A stretch of DNA of 64,000 nucleotides, taken from positions 1-64,000 of the forward strand of contig CAJFHG010000004.1 in the NCBI GenBank assembly GCA_904379015.1, given 5' to 3'. A program made the translations under genes and the position numbers. Source of the DNA: Candidatus Paralachnospira caecorum (GTDB lineage Bacteria > Bacillota > Clostridia > Lachnospirales > Lachnospiraceae). The notes below the pieces were generated by a model. That model did no database searches, was not told the origin of the DNA, and saw nothing but the letters and a program-made list of their open reading frames with translations. Below, piece after piece: positions 60,249 to 64,000 of this stretch (position 1 is the stretch's first letter; each line of letters opens with the position of its first letter).

Positions 60249-61150
60249 TCCTTTCCTGCCGCAGCAATTTGCGTTTTCCCGAACATCTCACATATGGTTC
60301 TGTAGTCTTCTCCAAAAATGCTGTTTTCTCTCCAGATAAAAGTGAAGTCATGGACGATATGCATGTCCCTCAGCCGGATCTCCCGCAGCCGTCCTGCCTT
60401 CAGCTCCTCTCTGACTGCTGTCTCATAAAGAAAGGTGATCCCGCAGCCGTATTCCACCAGCCGCTTGATCAGGCCGATGCTCCCCGCCTCCACCAGAGCG
60501 GAAAAACTGGCTGCCTCCAGGCTCTTCATCTCCAGATAACGCTCCAGGATATTCCGGGATCCGGATCCCGCTTCCCGGATGATCAGGCGCTTTCCCAGAA
60601 GCTCCTCCATATAATGGCTTCCCTCCGCCAGAGGATCCCCCGCCGCGCAGACGGCAATATAACGCTCCTGGGTATACAGCTCATGATGGTAGATCTCCCT
60701 CGGAAAATTCCCCTCCTCCAGCGCGAAGTCAATGGTCCCCTCCTCCAGCTCCCGCAGGAGTTTGCGGGTGTTTCCCACCGACAGACGCATGGAAACGGAC
60801 GCGTCCCGGTTCAGATAAGCGGCAATCCGCTTCGGGATCTCAAATTCCGCTATGGTCAGCGTCAGCCCCATTTTCAGGATCCGCTGCCGCCCCGTGCTTT
60901 CCTGCATCCGTTCCTTCAGGGAAAAAATGTCGTGCTGCATCGTCGCCGCGGAATTCTTCAGAAGCTCGCCTGCCCTGGTCAGCTGCAGCTTCTTTCCCTG
61001 ATAGGAAAACAGCTGCGTCCCATAGGCCTCCTCCAGCCACCGGATATGCTGGGAAACAGCGGGCTGCGTCAGGTTCAGCCGTTTTGCCGCCCGGGTATAA
61101 TTCATGTCCCGGCATACCTCCAGAAACGTTTCCATCCTGAAATCCAGCAA
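60245..61150 (-). CDS. LysR-family transcriptional regulator
   Basis: A 301-residue LysR protein: N-terminal HTH (METFLEVCRDMNYTRAAKRL, then LTQPAVSQHIRWLEE) and an effector domain with AEFEIPKRIAAYL, GTIDFALEEGNF and REAGSGSRNILERYLEM. It resembles the CysL/CbbR branch. The start is TTG at 61150 with AAGGAAGGAACA upstream; family members begin MLDFRxETFL, supporting it over the ATG five codons later. Its stop overlaps the fusion oxidoreductase start, an unusual arrangement that suggests the regulator and enzyme are co-expressed. The inducer is perhaps a sulfur or nitrogen metabolite. Confidence 0.9.
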   Translation of the reverse strand: MLDFRMETFLEVCRDMNYTRAAKRLNLTQPAVSQHIRWLEEAYGTQLFSYQGKKLQLTRAGELLKNSAATMQHDIFSLKERMQESTGRQRILKMGLTLTIAEFEIPKRIAAYLNRDASVSMRLSVGNTRKLLRELEEGTIDFALEEGNFPREIYHHELYTQERYIAVCAAGDPLAEGSHYMEELLGKRLIIREAGSGSRNILERYLEMKSLEAASFSALVEAGSIGLIKRLVEYGCGITFLYETAVREELKAGRLREIRLRDMHIVHDFTFIWRENSIFGEDYRTICEMFGKTQIAAAGKD

Positions 61151-61261
61151 TGTTCCTTCCTTTCTTCTGGTTCTATACTACCAGAGTTTAACAATAAAAT
61201 AAAATCATATATTATTATTTTATCATAAATAATATTGATTGCAATTCCCTTCAGCGCAACA

Positions 61262-61288
61262 GAGAGCCGGCCCGAAAGCCGACTCCCT
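61262..61288 (-). terminator. Hairpin after gdhA
   Basis: GAGTCGGC and GCCGGCTC arms with one mismatch, around TTTCGG, 45-70 bases past the gdhA stop. No strong T-run follows on the minus strand. Confidence 0.4.
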
Positions 61289-61333
61289 GTCTGAGGTAAT
61301 ATGTTAATATGTAGATGACGTCAATATCCTTGC

Positions 61334-62590
61334 TTACGGCCAGATGCCTCTCATCTTCTTGGCTTCGACCGTTCTCTTGATGGCGATCAGATAAGCGCCG
61401 ATTCTGGGCTCAACGCCCTTTTCCTTGGAAATGTTCCACACAGATTCAAAGGCGCGGTCCATGATCTCTTTCAGTCTGTTGTTGACATCCTCTTCTGTCC
61501 AGTACATGGACTGGATGTTCTGTACCCATTCAAAGTAGGATACCACAACGCCGCCTGCGTTGGCAAGGATATCGGGGATCAGAAGGATCCCTCTCTTCTT
61601 CAGGATCTCATCTGCCTCTACCGTTGTGGGGCCGTTCGCAGCTTCCACGATCAGCTTGCAGTTCAGCTTGTCCGCGTTGCCCGCGTGGATCTGATTCTCA
61701 AGAGCTGCCGGTACCAGTACGGTGGTCTCCAGCTCCAGGAGCTGTTCATTGGTGATGTGCTCTACGCCGGGCGCATTGTACCCCTCCAGAAGAGCCTTGG
61801 GTGTCTTCAGGTATTCCAGGATAGCGGGAATATCAAGACCGTCCTTGCAGTAAAGGCCGCCGGAAACATCGCTTACGCCGATTACCTTCATGCCTTCCGC
61901 ATGGAGCAGCTTCGCGGAAACGCTTCCTACATTTCCCATACCCTGTACTACAACTGTCGTGCCGGCCATTTCCATGCCGAGCTTCGCCAGCGTATTCTTT
62001 GTGGTGATCATAACGCCGCGTCCGGTCGCGTCGCTTCTTCCGAGGGCGCCGCCCAGCTCAATGGGCTTGCCGGTCACAACGCCGGGAACACAGTGTCCCT
62101 TCAGCATGCTGTACGTATCCATCATCCAGCCCATGATCTTTCCGTTTGTTCCGACATCGGGAGCGGGAACGTCCTGATCAGGTCCGATCAGAGGAGCGAT
62201 CATAGCGGTGAATCTTCTTGTGATCTTTCTCAGTTCGTCTTCGGACAGCTTGGTCGGGTCACAGATCACGCCGCCCTTCGCGCCGCCGTAAGGAATATTC
62301 ACAACCGCGCACTTGAATGTCATCCAAGCCGCCAGTGCCTTTACCTCATCCTGATTTACGTTCGGATGGAAACGGATGCCGCCCTTCGCGGGACCGCGGC
62401 TTGTGGAATGCTGTACACGGAAGCCTTCAAATACTTTTACGCTTCCATCATCCATCTGTACAGGAATGGAAACCTTCAGTTCTCTTTCAGGATACTTGAG
62501 CGCTTCATATTCGGACTCGCTGTACCCCAGTACCTTTGCCGCATTTTCAACAACTGCCAGCACGTTGTCATACGGATTGTAGTTGCCCAT
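61334..62590 (-). CDS. gdhA: NAD(P)-dependent glutamate dehydrogenase
   Basis: A 418-residue Glu/Leu/Phe/Val dehydrogenase. The substrate-site motif is KGGIRFHPNVNQDEVKALAA, and the catalytic Lys is in PYGGAKGGVICDP. QDVPAPDVGTNGKIMGWMMD and the Rossmann motif VVQGMGNVGSVSAKLLH complete the set. It interconverts glutamate with 2-oxoglutarate and ammonia. The hexameric ~420-residue form is usual in clostridia, often catabolic and NAD-linked. AAGGAGGTTTCCGTT precedes the ATG and a near-consensus promoter suggests strong expression. Confidence 0.95.
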   Translation of the reverse strand: MGNYNPYDNVLAVVENAAKVLGYSESEYEALKYPERELKVSIPVQMDDGSVKVFEGFRVQHSTSRGPAKGGIRFHPNVNQDEVKALAAWMTFKCAVVNIPYGGAKGGVICDPTKLSEDELRKITRRFTAMIAPLIGPDQDVPAPDVGTNGKIMGWMMDTYSMLKGHCVPGVVTGKPIELGGALGRSDATGRGVMITTKNTLAKLGMEMAGTTVVVQGMGNVGSVSAKLLHAEGMKVIGVSDVSGGLYCKDGLDIPAILEYLKTPKALLEGYNAPGVEHITNEQLLELETTVLVPAALENQIHAGNADKLNCKLIVEAANGPTTVEADEILKKRGILLIPDILANAGGVVVSYFEWVQNIQSMYWTEEDVNNRLKEIMDRAFESVWNISKEKGVEPRIGAYLIAIKRTVEAKKMRGIWP

Positions 62591-62672
62591 AACGGAAACC
62601 TCCTTATTAATAAAAATAAATTCTGGGTTCTGGTATCACATACACCCCCATGCAGTTCTACCATGTACCCTC

Positions 62673-62701
62673 ATTATTTCGCAGGATTCCGAAACTGTCA
62701 A
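62673..62701 (-). promoter_or_regulatory. Near-consensus promoter of gdhA
   Basis: On the minus strand TTGACA (62696-62701), 17-base spacer, AATAAT (62673-62678), with a leader of about 80 bases to the ATG. Confidence 0.75.
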
Positions 62702-62795
62702 CCCATTTTTTGTATTCAAAAAAATACATGAAAAATCCCCGGTTTCACGAAAGATTTTAAAAAAAGAAGGCCTTCAACTATAATTTTTAAAGTTC

Positions 62796-62821
62796 AAAAA
62801 AAGGACGCCGTTCAGGCGTCC
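62796..62821 (-). terminator. Terminator of the RmlD-like gene
   Basis: GGACGCC and GGCGTCC arms around a 5-base loop, followed on the minus strand by T7. The stem overlaps the stop codon of the gene at 62812. Confidence 0.87.
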
Positions 62822-63675
62822 TTCGCTCTCTTTCCTGCCATAAATTTTTCCAGGGAAGTCTTCCAGTCCGGCATCGCGCAGATGCCGGAAGCCCTCAGCA
62901 TAAAGTTGTCCAGCAGCGTATATCTGGGCCTGTTGACCATAGACGGATTTTCTCCCGCCGCCAGAGGCTCAATGTTCACATTCTTCCCCGAAAGGCGCAC
63001 GATTTCCTTCGCGAACTCATAACGGCTGCACATGCCCTCGCAGGAAGCGTGATAGATCCCGTATTCTTCCGAATCGATCAGCTTCATGATCACCTCGGCC
63101 AGATCATCCGCGCTGGTCGGCGTACTGATCTGGTCCACCGGCGCGAATATGGTATCTCCCGTCAGCAGTCCCTCCAGAATATAGCTCACATAATTATTCT
63201 TTGTATTCCCATAGATCCAGGAACTCCTCACGATGATATGCTCCGGCACCAGCTCCTTCACGAACTGCTCCCCGGCCAGTTTTGATTTTCCGTACACCGT
63301 TTTCGGATTGGTCCTGTCAAACTCTGTCAGAGGCTTTTTGGCCGTCCCGTCAAACACGTCATCCGTGGAAATGTGGATCATCCTCGCTCCCGCGGCACGG
63401 GCGGCGATCGCCACATTTCTGGCGCCCAGGGCATTGACCCGGTAAGCCTCCTCCACATTCCGCTCGCATTCTGCCAGATCCGTCATCCCGGCGCAGTTTA
63501 CGATCACATCCGGCCGATGCTCCCGCGCGAATCCTGTGATCTCATCCAGCTTCGCGATATCCGTCTCTCTGTCCGTACAGAAAACGGTGCAGTCCGGCTC
63601 CTTCTCCAGACGTTCACAGACCGCTGATCCCAGCTGTCCCTTCGCCCCGGTCACCCAAACCTTCAGATTCCCCAT
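62812..63675 (-). CDS. RmlD-like NAD-dependent sugar-nucleotide reductase (SDR)
   Basis: A 287-residue extended SDR with the N-terminal GxxGxxG (VTGAKGQLGSAV), VIVNCAGMTDLAECERN, the Ser-rich strand MIHISTDDVFDG and the catalytic YGKSK (Tyr-x3-Lys). This matches dTDP-4-dehydrorhamnose reductase (RmlD/RfbD), but no other rhamnose genes are nearby, so the substrate is not certain. GGAGAAAACGAAT precedes the ATG. It starts 23 bases after the (p)ppGpp synthetase gene and shares its transcript. Confidence 0.85.
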   Translation of the reverse strand: MGNLKVWVTGAKGQLGSAVCERLEKEPDCTVFCTDRETDIAKLDEITGFAREHRPDVIVNCAGMTDLAECERNVEEAYRVNALGARNVAIAARAAGARMIHISTDDVFDGTAKKPLTEFDRTNPKTVYGKSKLAGEQFVKELVPEHIIVRSSWIYGNTKNNYVSYILEGLLTGDTIFAPVDQISTPTSADDLAEVIMKLIDSEEYGIYHASCEGMCSRYEFAKEIVRLSGKNVNIEPLAAGENPSMVNRPRYTLLDNFMLRASGICAMPDWKTSLEKFMAGKRAKDA

Positions 63676-63698
63676 ATTCGTTTTCTCCTCTCCCGCGT

Positions 63699-64000
63699 CT
63701 ATTCTCCGTCGGCATCCTGCAGAGATTCGTTCAGCGCCAGCATGCGCTCATCCAGAAGCGCGGCCATGTCCGCGCACTCCTTCAGATCCTCCCGCATATG
63801 GTCCGGCGTCGCTCCTTCAAATTTATAATGGATTTTGTGTTCCAGGCTGGCCCAGAAATCCATGGCGATGGTCCGGATCTGGATCTCCACCTTCATCTCC
63901 ACCTGTCCGCTGGAAAGGTAGATCGGAACCGAAACGACCATATGATAGCTGCGGTAGCCGTTAGGCTTCGGATTGGCGATATAATCCTTCACCATCAGCA
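63699..64000 (-). CDS. Small GTP pyrophosphokinase (RelA/SpoT synthetase domain), 5' part outside window
   Basis: Only the C-terminal ~100 residues are present; the gene runs off the right edge. It carries the synthetase motif [15 protein letters not shown], then [20 protein letters not shown] and HYKF, which hold the substrate-binding Gln/Arg and Glu residues of the ppGpp synthetase fold. The short tail after the synthetase domain indicates a small alarmone synthetase (YjbM/YwaC type), not the full Rel protein with TGS and ACT domains. It makes (p)ppGpp in the stringent response. Confidence 0.9.
   Translation of the reverse strand, partial: LMVKDYIANPKPNGYRSYHMVVSVPIYLSSGQVEMKVEIQIRTIAMDFWASLEHKIHYKFEGATPDHMREDLKECADMAALLDERMLALNESLQDADGE

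Noticed and set aside
57684..60305. 873-codon open frame on the plus strand opposite the fusion oxidoreductase
   Set aside because: It mirrors the real gene's length, lacks a ribosome binding site and any recognisable motif, and reads as His/Gln/Leu-rich antisense translation. It arises from the codon bias of the true gene.
1..64000. tRNA, rRNA, transposase, integrase or restriction genes
   Set aside because: None recognised on either strand by eye; a tRNAscan or Rfam run would settle small RNAs.

Overview
The window looks like a chromosomal segment of an anaerobic, Gram-positive, spore-forming Clostridia, most likely a Lachnospiraceae member. The evidence is: moderately high GC; strong AGGAGG ribosome binding sites; oxygen-sensitive enzymes (NrdD/NrdG, AsrABC, a 2[4Fe-4S] ferredoxin); a YyaC-type sporulation protein; GdpP; and several families typical of Lachnospiraceae (DUF5711, DUF6128, DUF4867, DUF6061). 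The species cannot be named from sequence alone. I see no rRNA, tRNA, CRISPR array, transposase, integrase or prophage genes.

Layout. 1-0.65 kb: AT-rich edge with a DUF6061 gene and two hairpins, possibly the flank of a mobile element. 0.65-3.6 kb: a glutamine-amidotransferase-like protein and a histidine kinase/response regulator pair. 3.7-13.8 kb: a long minus-strand run of housekeeping and sporulation-associated genes (metG, DUF4867, TatD, rsmA, DUF6128, yyaC, LysM protein, DUF5711, nucleotidyltransferase). 13.9-21.7 kb: a DUF885 lipoprotein peptidase, then a moxR-DUF58-transglutaminase-metallopeptidase operon and a PH-domain protein. 21.8-25.5 kb: asrABC (anaerobic sulfite reductase) behind a Crp/Fnr regulator, with a palindromic candidate operator in front of asrA. 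25.5-34.1 kb: an aconitase-family hydratase, a second two-component system with an unusual multi-TM kinase, a HAD phosphatase and a helix-turn-helix protein with a long acidic tail.

34.3-40.9 kb is the most accessory-looking part: a stand-alone FakA C-terminal domain; a four-gene operon of small secreted or membrane-anchored proteins sharing a beta-rich module; an orphan PTS EIIC; a DAACS symporter; a SipW/TasA-type exported protein; and a small ferredoxin. 41.0-47.3 kb: a D-2-hydroxyacid dehydrogenase and the gdpP-rplI-dnaB operon extended by a flavin reductase and a MerR protein. 47.4-51.1 kb: nrdD and nrdG, separated by an AT-rich S-layer-homology gene with its own promoter. 51.3-57.3 kb: MFS transporter, zinc-dependent phospholipase C-like protein, malic enzyme, and a compact lyxK-ulaE pair for L-xylulose metabolism. 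57.6-61.2 kb: a LysR regulator translationally coupled to an 862-residue CoA-disulfide-reductase/rhodanese/siroheme-reductase/ferredoxin fusion. 61.3-64 kb: glutamate dehydrogenase, an RmlD-like reductase, and the truncated end of a (p)ppGpp synthetase.

Two siroheme-type reductases (AsrC and the fusion protein), each with its own regulator, suggest substantial reduced-sulfur metabolism. The best candidates for something undescribed are the surface-protein operon at 34.7-36.8 kb and the fusion enzyme at 57.7-60.2 kb. Several starts were moved to the best ribosome binding site, including TTG or GTG starts. All functions are inferred from motifs read by eye; no database search was run.
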